Source of the DNA: Thalassia testudinum
Lineage: Eukaryota > Streptophyta > Magnoliopsida > Alismatales > Hydrocharitaceae
Assembly: GCA_037157565.1 (NCBI GenBank)
Contig: JAZHRO010000013.1
Span: 33,794,501 to 33,858,500, forward strand
Direction of reading: 5' to 3'
DNA: 64,000 bases
Position numbers and translations under genes: made by a program. Under the pieces are notes generated by a model. That model saw only the letters and a list, made by a program, of their open reading frames with translations. It was not told the origin of the DNA and did not search any database. Below are positions 11,997 to 23,991 of the stretch, in pieces; position 1 is the stretch's first letter, and every line of letters starts with the position of its first letter.

Positions 11997-12451
11997 GGAC
12001 CCATTTAGCAAAGGTCTAAGGCTTAACACTGGTTAAGATTTAATTAGTAGTAAGGGTTGGGAGCGATGGTGTAAGTAGAAGGTTATTGGGGTATGGATGT
12101 GATAATTGAGTTGATATGCTGTTATTCCTTTTTATTTTTTATTTGTAATAGAAGTGGGTTAGTGGAGGTAGATGTGATGGGTGAGTAGATATGTTGTGGG
12201 TAGTTTTTGTTTTTATTAGTATTGAAGTGGATTTTTGGGGGTAAATTTGATGGGTGGGTAGATATGTTGTAAGTAGTTTTTGTTTTAATTAGCATCAGAA
12301 ATGGTTTAGTAGAAGTAGATTTGATGGATAAATTCATATGTACAAGTAATAGTAGGAATTGATGTGATTGAGGAATAATATCCTATGCTGTTCATTTACT
12401 GTATCAGTTAGTAGGCTAATACCCCAATTTAATCCTCTGCCAAATGGGGCC
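11997..12451. mobile_element. MITE-like element with imperfect terminal inverted repeats
   Basis: The left end GGACCCATTTAGCAAAGG is matched by the inverted right end (12434-12451), which reads GGCCCCATTTGGCAGAGG on the other strand: 15 of 18 positions agree. Flanks are TTA on the left and TTC on the right, compatible with a decayed 3-bp TTA duplication of PIF/Harbinger (Tourist-like) elements. No transposase is encoded. Inside is a 73-bp tandem repeat (12151-12223 and 12224-12296, with partial units on either side). Confidence 0.6.
12151..12296. repeat. 73-bp tandem repeat inside the MITE
   Basis: Two adjacent 73-bp units share GATGGGTGAGTAGATATGTTG-type cores and GTAGTTTTTGTTTT. More diverged partial units appear upstream (about 12085-12150) and downstream (12297-12345). 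Confidence 0.65.
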
Positions 12452-14194
12452 TTCGGGAAATGGAGAAAAAAAGGAAGAGTTTCAATGCTTTATGTTCCCC
12501 TTGTTTAAAAGCATATACTTTAAATATAGACTTTGTAATGCAAGGATTCAGATTGTATAGTCAGCATGTGAAGTATTAAAATATTCCCGTCAGGCAATGA
12601 AGCGAGTTGTCTTGCGAGCCACCATCACCTGTGTTATTGGGTATGGATTATCATGAAGCATGGATATGTGATGGATCATGTTGTCATTGATGTGCCATAA
12701 GCATTGACAATATTGTGAATTGCAGAATGACATTTTCAGTCCTATTATGTACTCGAAGACCAAAATATTGGATTTCATTGTACAAGGTGTGAAATGGTTG
12801 TGTAATATGTTGCTTTTCATGCAGGTGTGACATGCGTATTACCACCCATGATCTCAATTAGGTTACCATGAATATGAATGAATCATTGGCTACAAAGTCT
12901 GAACATTCCTCCACCTCTACTTAAAAGAAGCATGGGTACCATTTGAACTTAGCATGTCAAGATAATTTGCTCGGGTTAAAGACAGGAGCGCATCCTGGCA
13001 AAAATCATAGGGGGAAGGTAACTTGCAGTAAGACCCCTATCACACCCCGTCTAAACCATCACAATTTTTGCAACTTTGGAAGGACTTACTGCCTCAAAGT
13101 GACTTCATTCGATTCGAAATTTCCTATATTCCCAACCAGGTGATGGAAGTATTCTCCTTTGGTACTCCCCAATCACCGTAAACTCGTCTGCCCAAATCTC
13201 TATCTCTACACAAATAATAAGTGTTCTACCCTTAAACTTGCAAAAGCAATCCTCCATGCTAGAAGCAATTGGGTCAAGTACACCTTTGGAATAGAGGAGG
13301 CATTCTCCATCCTTGAGAATTCCCCACTCTGGTTGAAACTTTGAATGCTTTCACAGCTCTTGATCATCTTGACTCCTTTGGATTCGCTACTTCAATTGTT
13401 ACAACCCTCTCACCCACAAGGGTGTCATCGATACTAACTTAGACAGTATATGGGAGGGTAACCTCACTCCAAGAGTATCCTTTTGCTTGTGATTACATCT
13501 CAATTATAAAGTACCCATGCTAGATTGTCCTCGAAGAAAAGGATGGCAACTTGCCCTCATCTGCTTCCTATGTTGCAACAACACAGAATCTGCTGGACAT
13601 TTCTCTCAGATTATGCTTTTATGAACAAGGTACTCCTTATGCCTGTAGATGAAAAGAATCATCGACTTACCCCTAGAAACTCCCTTCAAGCTTCAACCCA
13701 TATTTAGAGCCACAATGATGACATTACTTTTGCTACAAAACTCTGGTTCTGTTGGAAAGAGAGATGCCGTAGGATATTCTCCACGGCCCCTTCAAACAAC
13801 CATTAAAGCTACTACCTACCTTCATGACTTTCAATATGCTGTAAATTCTTAATTTATCTCTCTGGTTTATTGTTCTTTTCCTAACATGCACCTAAAATTG
13901 GCGCATCTCTCTAATGAAATAGCCTTACTCAATCTAGGATACTTGATTCCGACCTCCTCTAGCTTTTTGCAAGCCTGAAGTTGAGGTTGAAAGCATCGGA
14001 TGAAACTAAATTGAACTCAAAATTTTTTCTGTGTTGTCTTATCTACAAATTCTACCTGTTTGTGGTTGGCTTAGTCTATTCCTTGGCTTGTATGTTATAT
14101 TTTGTTTTCATGTACTTTGCCTTACAAAGGGGCCTGAAAAAAATGAGGTGAAAAACTTTATTTGTGGTGAAGAATTAAATGAAGTTCATTATTT
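12452..14194. other. Unassigned intergenic sequence left of the polymerase remnant
   Basis: Several short open stretches (for example 12943-13143 and 13159-13344, plus strand) with no motif I recognise. The right part could belong to the same foreign insertion as the polymerase remnant, but I cannot show it. Confidence 0.35.
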
Positions 14195-14626
14195 GTGCAT
14201 GTACAAATCAATATTCAATCATCAGAGGAATCTTACAACCCAATGAGGATTGTTGCAGTCCAAATGGCAGCTGCTATTGTAGCTTGCACGAGGATTTATA
14301 TGCAACCATGTATTAACAGAAACGAATGCCTCTATTTTGATACAGATTCAGTTGTCTTGCGTCAACCTCACCCTGATTAAAAAATCTCTAGTGAGATTTT
14401 AGGGAAATTTAAATTAGAGTATAAGGTGAAAGAAGGAATCTTCTTGGTGCCTAAGTGCTATTTCACCAAACATGCTAGGACAAAGTGTATGCTGAGACAA
14501 CCATCTCAACCAATATACGTTATACGCGACATAATCTTCCTTTGGTCATGTTGGAAATATATATTAATCTCTCTGGATTTCTGGCCTAGAAAAATTTATG
14601 TGACTGGGCAGTCTCTTGAAGCTTGA
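14195..14626 (+). pseudogene. Type-B DNA polymerase fragment (mitochondrial linear-plasmid-like)
   Basis: One plus-strand frame with a single internal stop (TAA at 14378-14380) carries the order of motifs found in organellar/plasmid family-B DNA polymerases. A helix reads MAAAIVACTRIYM. The catalytic motif C reads LYFDTDSVVL (YFDTDS at 14333-14350). After the stop comes KISSEILGKFKLEYKVKEGIFLVPK as two consecutive blocks. In linear plasmids of plant mitochondria these blocks occur in the same order and spacing. Similarity fades after about 14480. No plasmid terminal repeat or RNA polymerase gene is seen, so this is a decayed fragment moved into the nucleus. The alternative is a nuclear transposon using the same polymerase type. 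Confidence 0.75.
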
Positions 14627-17271
14627 TGAGAATCGGCGCACCATTAGATGGGATAATTTGAATGGGATGATCTAGTCTAGGGACGTCCATTTACCTCAAG
14701 GGGGACCTGATCTGACGTGCTCGGAATAGAATCGATTTTGTTCACCTTATTAATTTTTGAAACACATAGGATTTGGAATTTAGAAACCCTTTCAGATTGG
14801 TGTCAGATTTTAATTGAAGGCAATGCAAGCTTATCAACCCTTTTGCCTGATATGTTTTATATGCATGATATACTAAACACATGCAGACATGTGAATAAAT
14901 TTATTTATAATTCCCAATAATGGAGTCATCGTGAGGCATGAGTATCTTTTTCTGTGTCTAAATGGAGTCATCCCTTGAAAATACCTTGGTAGCCCATTTT
15001 TTCCATTTTAGCTCAAGCACCCTACAAGTAAAAGGGTCTATTTCTTTCCTTTCCTCAACACCTCATCAAACAATTTATTTAATGACAGCACATTTTGAGG
15101 CTCCAGTCTTACGTACTTTGCAATTTAGAAATCAAGATTTGCTACATATGTCATTTAACTCTCTCTTCCATTGGTGATAGAAAGGTGGTTCTACCATAAG
15201 TCAATAGCAAGCTCTGCATAGGCTTGAAGTTTATTGCCCGATGAGGTAAATTGGAACTTAATGATGAATGGGCACTCAACGAATACATGTGGAACCTGCT
15301 GGTGCAACACGCTTGGATGTGGGTTTGCTTTTTGAAAACCCAATGAATAACGGGGAGGCTATAAGACAAGGATTTTAACGGGTAGGACTTTGGGTATATC
15401 TGAATCTGCTCCAAACTTGACCCATGGATATCGTTAATTTGGCCCCTTATTTGTGTTCTTTTTCCTTTTTCTTTTTCTATTTTGCAAAAAACTAAGGTTA
15501 CATTTAGTAATGAGATGAGTTATAATTAGGATAGGTTGATAGGTGGGATAAGAGGGTTACAGTATTTAATCATGTGATATAAGAAATGATTGGTTGGATG
15601 TGATATTTATTGTAGTGAAAGTGATTATCATACATATTTTGAAGATTGGAATGTGGTGAAGTTGTAATGGAGATCATTTGATTGGTAACCGCAACATTAA
15701 ATTGATTCTCTAGCGTAACCCTCTTCAATGGGAAAAATTTAGAGGAAAAATCTGGATTATCCCTCAATTAGATGCAGCCTTTAATATGGTGGGCAATTTG
15801 AAGAAAGTTGGGCAGGGATGCGAACTTGGTGATCCACTGTGCCAAACAATTTGGACCCATCACCTCTTAGGTTTTCGGACTCCATGAGGTGAGCTTAGTG
15901 AATGGGATAAGGAGTTCCCTGCCACTTATATCATTCGCTCTATCCTCCTCGTTATAATCTCTCTTCCTTACCCTATCTCACTTAACTAGTTGTAGGATAA
16001 GTTACACATAACTGTAATGACTTGAGTTCAAATATGAGTTTGACTAAGACAGGCTCTTTGATACCTAAATGGATTTTGATCAAACAGACTTGAATCAATC
16101 ATCCAAAATGCCAAAGTAACTTATCAAGTGGTAATATTCAATATCTTTTTCCATGTTTACAATGTAAGATTATTTAAAATTTTATAACCTTGTTCACTTG
16201 AAATCTTGATATTTTTGTTAGAATTCAAATAATCAATCAGTTAATTGAAAAGGCTCTACGTTACCAATGAACGGGTTAAGCTTTATATTGAATAAATTTT
16301 ACACAATGTTGCAAAGGTATCGAGTTTGACGGTGAGATAAGTAGCGGGTTTGTTGTGATAGGAAAAGGGTTTGGATTGCCTTTTTCTTATCATTTTATAG
16401 GAACAATGGACTAAGTACTACTTAGATGTAATAAGCAAGTTGGCATGCAATAAGTAAAGATATGAAATGACATCCCTTGTAAACCTTGCTACGTTATTCA
16501 TCTTAACCAGCTATACCCGTTTAACTTGTGCACTAAAACCCACTAAACACAGCTTGGAAGTGGCTACATTTAGGTTGGAGCATTTGGGTTGGTGGGCCCC
16601 AACCAGGAGAAGCCTTGCTCGAGCCATAATTTTTTGTGGGCCTTTCGAGTTAGTCGGAGACCTAAAACTTCCTCAAGTAGCGTGTGGTACTATTTCTCAG
16701 GTGTCACAAAGGATAGTTCTCTCCTACCATCTAATCCGCCATCCAAAAGCCTCGGAACAGCGGGTACACGTTCTTTATTCCTATTTCGAGGTTGCATTAC
16801 TTAATCGGTTCCCACGTGCCAGTTCATTGCTCAAAGGAGGGAGAGAGAGAGAGACGGAGGGAGCAGTGCACTCAAATTAGAGACATAGAGGACTAGTTTA
16901 CGTCAGAGTTTAGCAACCTTAGGTTTGGAAAATTTGAAGAGTGAGTATCCTTCTTTTGTAGTTTGGTGGAAGAGGTGATATCTGATAATCGTGTCTGCCA
17001 AACCAGAGGTTAAGATGGGAGGATATTTTGTAACTATTCACGTGAGAAGGGATATATCTCATTCTTATCTGTAATTGAGATGCCACATCAAACTAGCTAT
17101 ATGAAGAGGGTTTAACCCTCCAACATGCCAGGCACACCCAATACAAGGAGCCTAACCAGTTTTAAAATTTTGAGGGGATGCCCTCTCATGTAAACAGGGG
17201 ATAACCACCGTGTAGACGAGATATCCCAACTTAAACTAGTCCAGGAAGATAGAAGCGTAAATCTTTCCATC

Positions 17272-17276
<5 letters not shown>
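14627..17276. other. Intergenic, AT-rich, no recognisable gene
   Basis: Short open stretches at 14717-14920, 15151-15414 and 16467-16880 have no family motif. A segment near 15495-15770 (GGTTACATTTAGTAATGAG and following) looks like a decayed MITE, but I cannot find its partner end. A GAGAGAGAGAGA stretch lies near 16842. Confidence 0.4.

Positions 17277-17313
<37 letters not shown>
17277..17313. repeat. (GA)n microsatellite
   Basis: An uninterrupted run of about 18 GA units. Confidence 0.95.
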
Positions 17314-17314
<1 letters not shown>

Positions 17315-17530
17315 ACTCAAACTAGAGACGCAAATCAGAAACATGGTGGGACAGAAGGCGCAAATCTAACTATCAAGACTTTATATATCAACAAACGGGT
17401 GATCTTCGGAAACACTTGCACTCCGCGAAACACGACCATTCTTATGGACCTCGGACCAAAATATTTCCCGAATTTCAATCAAATTCCGACCAAGCTGAAA
17501 CTCAAAAAACAATCTCCACGTTCCCACCAT

Positions 17531-17535
17531 GTGTG

Positions 17536-17584
<49 letters not shown>
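17531..17584. repeat. (GT)n(TA)n compound microsatellite in PEX11 3' flank
   Basis: About 7 GT units followed by about 19 TA units, only about 40 bp beyond the PEX11 stop codon, so probably within its 3' UTR. Confidence 0.95.
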
Positions 17585-17587
<3 letters not shown>

Positions 17588-17623
17588 CAAGAAGTGTGAA
17601 GATCCTTGCTTGATATATATCTC

Positions 17624-18304
17624 TCATGACGGCCAGTTCCTGTACCAACCCGCCCAGGCTGAAACGAGCCCGCTGATCCCCAGCGTCACGGCGTGGTTGC
17701 AGAAGCGGTTCGGCTCCACCTCCGCCACCGCGATCACGAGGTCCGCCAAATTCGCCGCGATCGCCATCGCCCTCATCACCCTCTCCACCCTTATCCTCCT
17801 CCTCACCGCCTCCTTCCCACCCTCACCCTCCAACCTCCTCTCCTCCTCCAACCCCTTCTTTATTGCCACCACGTCCGCGAGCAAGAAGAACACGTACCCG
17901 ACCCCCTCCCCGAAGGCCGACACGAAGCTCATCCTCCCTGCGAGCCCCGCGTCGATCGCCCCAACCCGCGACAGCCACTGGAGGTGGTCGAAGAGGAAGT
18001 ACACCATCTCCCCCGCGTTCGCCAGCACCGCGCACCCGCGGAGGAACGGCGTCGCCGCCCAGGGGCCCCGGCGAAGCGCGCTGTAGCCGGAGAGGAAGCG
18101 CCCCGTGCGGAAGGCCTTGCGGCTGAGGCCCGAGGCGACCTCCCAGCTCCTCGCGCGCCCCGCAAGCCCTGGCCGGGTGGCCTCCGCGTGCCAGTGGACG
18201 AGCTTGGAGACGTACTGGAACGTCTTGACGAGTTTGTCGATGCCGTCGCGCTTCGCGAGGAAGACGACGAGCTTGTCGACGACGTCGTCGGCGCTGTTCC
18301 CCAT
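17624..18304 (-). CDS. PEX11: Peroxisomal membrane elongation/division protein PEX11 (PEX11A/B type)
   Basis: A full-length intronless gene of 226 residues, the usual size for plant PEX11. PEX11 proteins sit in the peroxisomal membrane, bend it, and drive elongation before division. The family signature is clear. The N-terminal amphipathic block DKLVVFLAKRDGIDKLVKTF (residues about 10-29) is followed by WEVASGLSRKAFRTGRFLSG (about 54-73), VLANAGEMVYFLFDHLQWLS (about 92-111), RMSFVSAFGEGVGYVFFLL (about 123-141) and a C-terminus NHAVTLGISGLVSAWAGWYR followed by NWPS. The ATG (18302-18304) is in a good context (CCAACCATGG) and is the first in frame that matches the family. Codons are extremely G/C-rich at third positions, unlike the AT-rich flanks. 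This is a frequent trait of monocot intronless genes rather than evidence for transfer. The reverse strand shows long GC-driven open frames that are not genes. Confidence 0.96.
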   Translation of the reverse strand: MGNSADDVVDKLVVFLAKRDGIDKLVKTFQYVSKLVHWHAEATRPGLAGRARSWEVASGLSRKAFRTGRFLSGYSALRRGPWAATPFLRGCAVLANAGEMVYFLFDHLQWLSRVGAIDAGLAGRMSFVSAFGEGVGYVFFLLADVVAIKKGLEEERRLEGEGGKEAVRRRIRVERVMRAMAIAANLADLVIAVAEVEPNRFCNHAVTLGISGLVSAWAGWYRNWPS

Positions 18305-18594
18305 GGTTGGTACTGGAGGGAGTGGAGAGAGGCTCCAATGAGGTTGGGGAGTTTGGATAATTGGGTGCTAATTTCTATGGTGCGTGGGGCTTTGCGCGAA
18401 ACGTACGTTGGGAGCCTCTTGTTCGCGTGGCTTTGGGAGGCTTTGTTCGAATTGGTGATTTTCGAAGGGTATCCCAAGCTTCATCCCACGCCCATCCATC
18501 TCAGCGGTTGATTGCCATCTTTCGGCAACGGCATTTACCCTGGGATCTGTGTCCCTTGTTGGACAAGGAGGCGTGGGATAAGCCATGGAAAGCG

Positions 18595-18654
18595 ACTTCA
18601 CCTTACCTTCTCTCATTTGCAAAGACTTGACCTTACCTTCTCTCATTTGTAAAG
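18595..18654. repeat. 30-bp tandem duplication upstream of PEX11
   Basis: Two adjacent 30-bp units (18595-18624 and 18625-18654) share CTTACCTTCTCTCATTTG and differ at two positions. They lie about 290 bp upstream of the PEX11 start codon, in the probable promoter or 5' UTR. Confidence 0.9.
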
Positions 18655-21319
18655 GGTTGTGCTACAGCATGGGCTCAACCTGCGCGCCGCCGTCCCCCGC
18701 CACCCCACCCCCCGCGGGACCAAGGGATGTGGATTGTTGCTTTTAGTTTGGATGAATTGAAAATTTTCATGAGATAATAGAGAATTATCTTATATTTTTA
18801 TTTGGAAGGTATAGAGGTTATTTTAGTAGGATAGTCTGTGATTGTTTAAAAATATTTTAGGTTAATTTGGGAAAATATATGAGATAACTTATAAAAATAG
18901 TTTATCTTATATCAATTCTAAAATAACTTATCCCATGGTAGGTTTTTTTAACCTATATTTTTCTGGATTATCCTCCCTATCAAATTATGCATAATACTTG
19001 CAACTCTGGTTAGTAGAGGGTGGAGTGAGTTATGTGTATAAAGTTGTGTATAAAGTGGTGTTTCTATTACAGATAGCTCTGCAGATACATCTCCTTTTAC
19101 ATGATTATTTGCACGTACATACATATCCTTGTCATATATTGTACTAGTGTGGTTGACCCTGAGTTTCGTTGTGAGACCAATGAGGAGGAAAAAAATAAAG
19201 TGAAAGAGAGACATCACATATATGGAGTAATGTAATTAAATTTACGTTTAGGATACATTAAAATTACTTGTAATAAAAATTACGTAAAAATAAACAATTT
19301 ATATTATATAATTTTGATTAAATGAAGAATATTTGTTAGAATTAAGTGATGTATGCTGCTGATTTTTTATTTTTTTACGTTTAATTTGATGAGAGAGAGA
19401 AAAAAAAAAGGATTGGGGGAGGGGTGTGGGGGGAGTGGGAGGGGTAGGAATAGTAAAGTGATTGAATGTAATAAAATAAAAATAGTAAACGTTTTTAACT
19501 TAATAAAATCAATTAAACATGGTACATAATGGATAAGGAAGGGAAACTTAACATAAATGTTGCTAACTAACATGGGATGTACATGGTTGGTGCTGCAATT
19601 GATGGATGTGATTGAGTAAGAGAAATGGAGATATAGGTTATGATAATATTAGGTAGATCATGAGAAGATAATAAAATAATCAAATATATTTTCAAAGGAT
19701 ATTTCTTTCAATGAAAATGAGCAAAAAAATCAGATATAAACTTATGATGTCCAAGAACTCAATTTCAATTATGGATATAGATTTTTCACTTTAAAGACAT
19801 AACCTTAATTTTAATGATATAAAAAAGTCATGTGTTTCTTTTATAGATTACGTTGTTCTTTTAAGGAAAGTTAGAATTTGAATTACATGAATTATCTGTG
19901 GTTGTTGTTTATTTTTTTGCTTTAAGATTTTGGTGGAAGTATTCGTACTTGCTCTATCATCAAGTCATTCTAAGTGGATTGGTAGTTCGATTTTCACCTT
20001 TTTAGTATGGATATTATTTACGTGAATTTGGTTGCCTATTCTTTGTTTTCATTTGTTTAATTTGACATAAAGAGTTTTCCTCTTTTAAATTATGTGAATA
20101 TACTTGTGTTAACTGAACTTAATTTGTTCTCCGTCGTAAGTACTTTATGTATGCAATTGTGGTTTTTTTTTTTTAATTTTGTAATTGTGTGTCTTGGATT
20201 ATAAGGTGGAATTAGTTTTGACGGAGCAGAGGGACTTTTGGTGGAGGGGCACATCCGAGTACGTGGCGAGAAGGAGTGGGGGGTCTGTGAAAAAAACGGT
20301 GGGGGGGAGCGGGAGGGGTGAGAGAGGGAGCGAGAGGGAGCGTGGGGATGGGGGAAGTGGAGCGGGGAGAGGGAGGGCGTGAGCGGGGGGTGGGGACCGT
20401 GACACGTGGCAGGGAAGACCTGCTTTAGGTCCACCTACTCCTTATTTTCCAACGATGGCTTGACGATATCGAGTCAAGTCAGTCATTATTATGGACTTTT
20501 TAGGCCTCTCGGTTTTGGTATCCCGTCGATGAAAAGGTCGGGCAAAGAACTTGAACGACTTTTGGGATGAAAGATCATTGAATTGCATCTTCTAATTGGA
20601 ACAGGTAATTCTCAAAAAGGTGTCGCTGTTGGGATGTCTGAATAACTTGCTCGATCTAGCTTAAAAGTAACTTGTAGTGAGAGGCAGAGATGTCTAGATA
20701 ATCTGATAGTGGCAGCTCTCCAAGTACATGCTACATGGAGGGATTGTATTGCAATCAGTATTTAAACGGAGGATCTGTGTACAAGTTTATGGATAAGGAA
20801 TGTACACATGTAAATTTAATCAGATTAATTATTTAATCGATCTTGTACTTGGGATCAAATTATTTCATCTTTTTTATATAATAATTTTAACTTATTAAAA
20901 TATTCAAACAAATTAATATAATTATTTCACCATTTATTTTATTTATTTTAATTTCTTTGATTATTCCACAGACTTATTTCTTTGACCGAACGAGGCCTCG
21001 GTCTACACAGGTGTCACCACTAATTTGAACGCCAGCCCTCCTGGTGTCCTAGACCCGTGCAGTTGGGTGTATATGGCTGGGGTTCTCCGCCATATTCCGA
21101 TTGCAATGTCACGTGACACGTGGGGAACGTAAGGATTTATTGGTCAATATGAGGATATGTGAATGGAAGTGCATGTCTACATTTTTTTTCGCAATGTATT
21201 TATCCTTGATTTCATCTATTTGGATTTTAAATATGTATGTAATTCAATTTTTAGTGTCTTCTTGTGCTTTTCTCAGGTATTGGTATCTGCATCCTTATCT
21301 AAGCATGCAAATAAATAGG
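18655..21319. other. Intergenic region between PEX11 and the first Gypsy solo LTR
   Basis: Mostly AT-rich. Segments around 18735-19000 have weak inverted repeats (GATAACTTAT and its complement), suggesting an old MITE. Purine/G-rich low-complexity patches occur at 19392-19450 and 20270-20395. No gene is recognised. Confidence 0.4.
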
Positions 21320-21324
21320 GGTTA

Positions 21325-23986
21325 TGTAACGACCTGGTTCCCGAGTCCCTACGAGACACGAGAACCGGATCGACTCGACTAATCCCAAGACCTAGTCGTC
21401 CAACGAGGAAGTAACCAAAAGAGCAGTAAAATAAACCCCATTCAGCATGAATATAACTAACAGTAAGAAAGTACAGCAGTAAGGAAAGAAACTACTACAG
21501 TAGATACCACCACAACAGTAGAACAACATTTATCATATAACATGAACTGCAGGTAAAGAAAAATACAGCGGAAACAAGAACTACTCACTATAACGGAAAC
21601 AAAGAGGTACAAAAGACAGTAGTAACTCTACTGAACCCTACTCGGCCCAGCATCCTCTGCAGCCGCTGACCTTGGCTGCTCAACACCTGATCCTGAAAAG
21701 GTAACGAGTGTAACACGTCAGCAAAACACTGAGTAGAGTGGCAACTAAAACTAAAGACAACAGTAGAGTGTACAGTAGCTGTTATGTTCTATTACTTTCT
21801 TTATTTACATCTTTCAATTGTCTCACTATTTCATTTATTTCTCAGATCTTTTACTTGATCTCGAATGTTCCTCGTGGGAACGATCTTGATTGCAGTCTTT
21901 TCCAAAAAGTAGAAGTAGCACGTGATGCTCTCCTGGCCGGAAGAGTCCCCTCGTGGTGATCCTACCCTCAGTCAACCACCCCAAGGTCACTGACAGACGT
22001 AACGGTGACTACGGCACACGCGATAAACGCACAGGTAGCTAACTCGTACTGGCACGCGGTCAGTCGTTTCCGTTAACGGGTGCGCCCAAAGCACAGCACA
22101 GAACCAGTCCAGGGCAGAGCCCTCTCAGTAACAGGGGTCCAACCCCTCCACAGTAACCAAACCGGGGCATTGCCCCTCCACAGTCCGCGCACCCTCGCCT
22201 GACTACCCTGGTTTGCCCCAGCGGGCCTAACAAGTCGGTGTGGGAGGCTAGCAGAACCCCGGGGCCAGTGGGGTAGCTAGTACCTCTCTACACTAGTAGC
22301 TCTCCTCGGTACTACGTACGCGAGGGCCAGCAAGTCGGTACAGAGTGGCCAGTCCTAACCCCGGGTCCCTGGTGCGGCTGGCTCCGCTCTGCACTAAATA
22401 GGGGGACAGTCGCTCTCCTTGGTACTCCGTACTCAAGGGCCAGCTCACTTCCCCAAAACTATTCCATTCACTTTCCAGGAGTTCTACCCCTACTTCCCCG
22501 TAGGGTTCCATCCTTTTTACTCAAACATCCAGGTTTCACTTTCCAGTTTTACATTCTTACAATCCATGTTCTCAACCACGTTATCTATTCAAAACAGGCA
22601 GCTGTTAATTCAAATTACAGGCAGCTTTATATCTCTTTCCATTTTCCAAGACTGCAGTATTATACATTCCACTAGTTTTCCCATCTTAGGATTCATGCCA
22701 TATCCTAGGATCTATCATACAATCTAGTTTTCCAGTCCTAGGATTCATGCAACACCTAGGAGCTATCATTCCATCTATTTCTCATTCCTAGGGTTCATGC
22801 AATGTCGTAGGTTCTATTTATGGTTTCATAATTTAACAGATTTTAATAACTTAAAGCCACTCTACCGGGTACAACGGGAGTAATGGGGGTGTGATCGGGA
22901 ATCCCGCGTGCCTCCGCGACTCCCAAGACTGCAACTGAACGAGGTCCTATCACAAGGATCAAACACAAGGAAAGTCTCAAAACAGTGTATAGCTACTGTA
23001 GACGGGCAGAGGAATTAATTCTGAAAAGAATGCAACTCGAATCGCGGAAAACGGAGCCCGAACGGGTCGAAAACGACGACACTGTGTAAAATCAGACGTC
23101 TGGAACTTCTTCCAGACGTCTTAAAAAGTGGATCAGAGAATTACTTGCTCAGCGTGGTTTCCCAGATGTCCAGAAGTCTGCGGGGACGTCTGGCCTAGCT
23201 CACAGACGTCCGATGGTCACCCCGGACGTCTGGAGGTCACTCCCGCCGTCTGGTACAACTTCCAGACATCTGATTCGCAAAGGATGGCGAATCAGCGAGC
23301 CTGCGCACAGCCAACTCCCTCCCTCAGTACGGTCAGTCGACAGGAAGGAAGAAGAAAGTGGAATACTCACCTTTGAGACGTCTGTATGATCTTCCAGACG
23401 TCTCCCTCGCCGTCTGGCTATAAACCCAGACGTCTGATTCTGGAAATTTTTCCAGAACAGGGCACCGCTCGGCCTCCGCTCGCGACGCCGCCTGCGTCGC
23501 ACCTCGCGCGTCTGCTGCTCAGACCGCAGCAGGTCCCTCTCCGCGTCGTTCCGCGCCTCCTGCGCCCTCCGCCGGCCGGCCAAGCCGCTCCGGCGAGCTC
23601 GCCCTCATGGCAGAGCTCCGCCCTCGCACGCCGCACCTCCTCCGCGCTCACTGCGGCCGCCGCTGCCGCCCTCGCGCTCGCTCGCTCTCGCGCACAGGAA
23701 GGAGAAGAGGAAGGGGACGGTGGAGACGACAGGAGGGGTGGCGTGGCCTTTTAAGGCCGCGCGAGGAGGAGGGAGAGAGAGCGCGGCAGGTCTGCAGCCA
23801 CAGAGAGAGAGGGAAAAAGAGAGAGAGAGAGGAATCGCGGGTCTGCGCGCACAGGCGCGCGGACGAATCTCTCGTGCGAAAAAACACTATTTTACAGACG
23901 TCTGGAAACGATCCCAGACGTCTGGTACGACGTCTGGGCCACCTCCCAGATGTCTTAAAAGACGTCTGGGGCACGCGTTCGTTACA
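21325..23986 (-). mobile_element. Solo LTR of the Tekay-like Gypsy family
   Basis: 2,662 bp bounded by TGTAACGACC and GTTCGTTACA and flanked by a perfect 5-bp duplication GGTTA (21320-21324 and 23987-23991). It is alignable over its length with the LTRs at 28945-36995, 40752-43413 and 44032-46717. No internal region is attached, so it is a solo LTR left by LTR-LTR recombination. Strand is set by comparison with the full element. It contains the CCAGACGTCTGG palindrome clusters (about 23093-23440 and 23895-23970). Confidence 0.92.
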
Positions 23987-23991
23987 GGTTA

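Noticed and set aside
16467..16880. Plus-strand 137-codon open frame
   Set aside because: No recognisable motif, it ends in a GAGA-rich low-complexity stretch, and an overlapping frame is equally open.
17693..18511. Long GC-rich open frames overlapping PEX11 on the plus strand and in other minus-strand frames
   Set aside because: They are composition shadows of the PEX11 gene, rich in Arg/Pro with no family motifs, while PEX11 itself matches its family from end to end.
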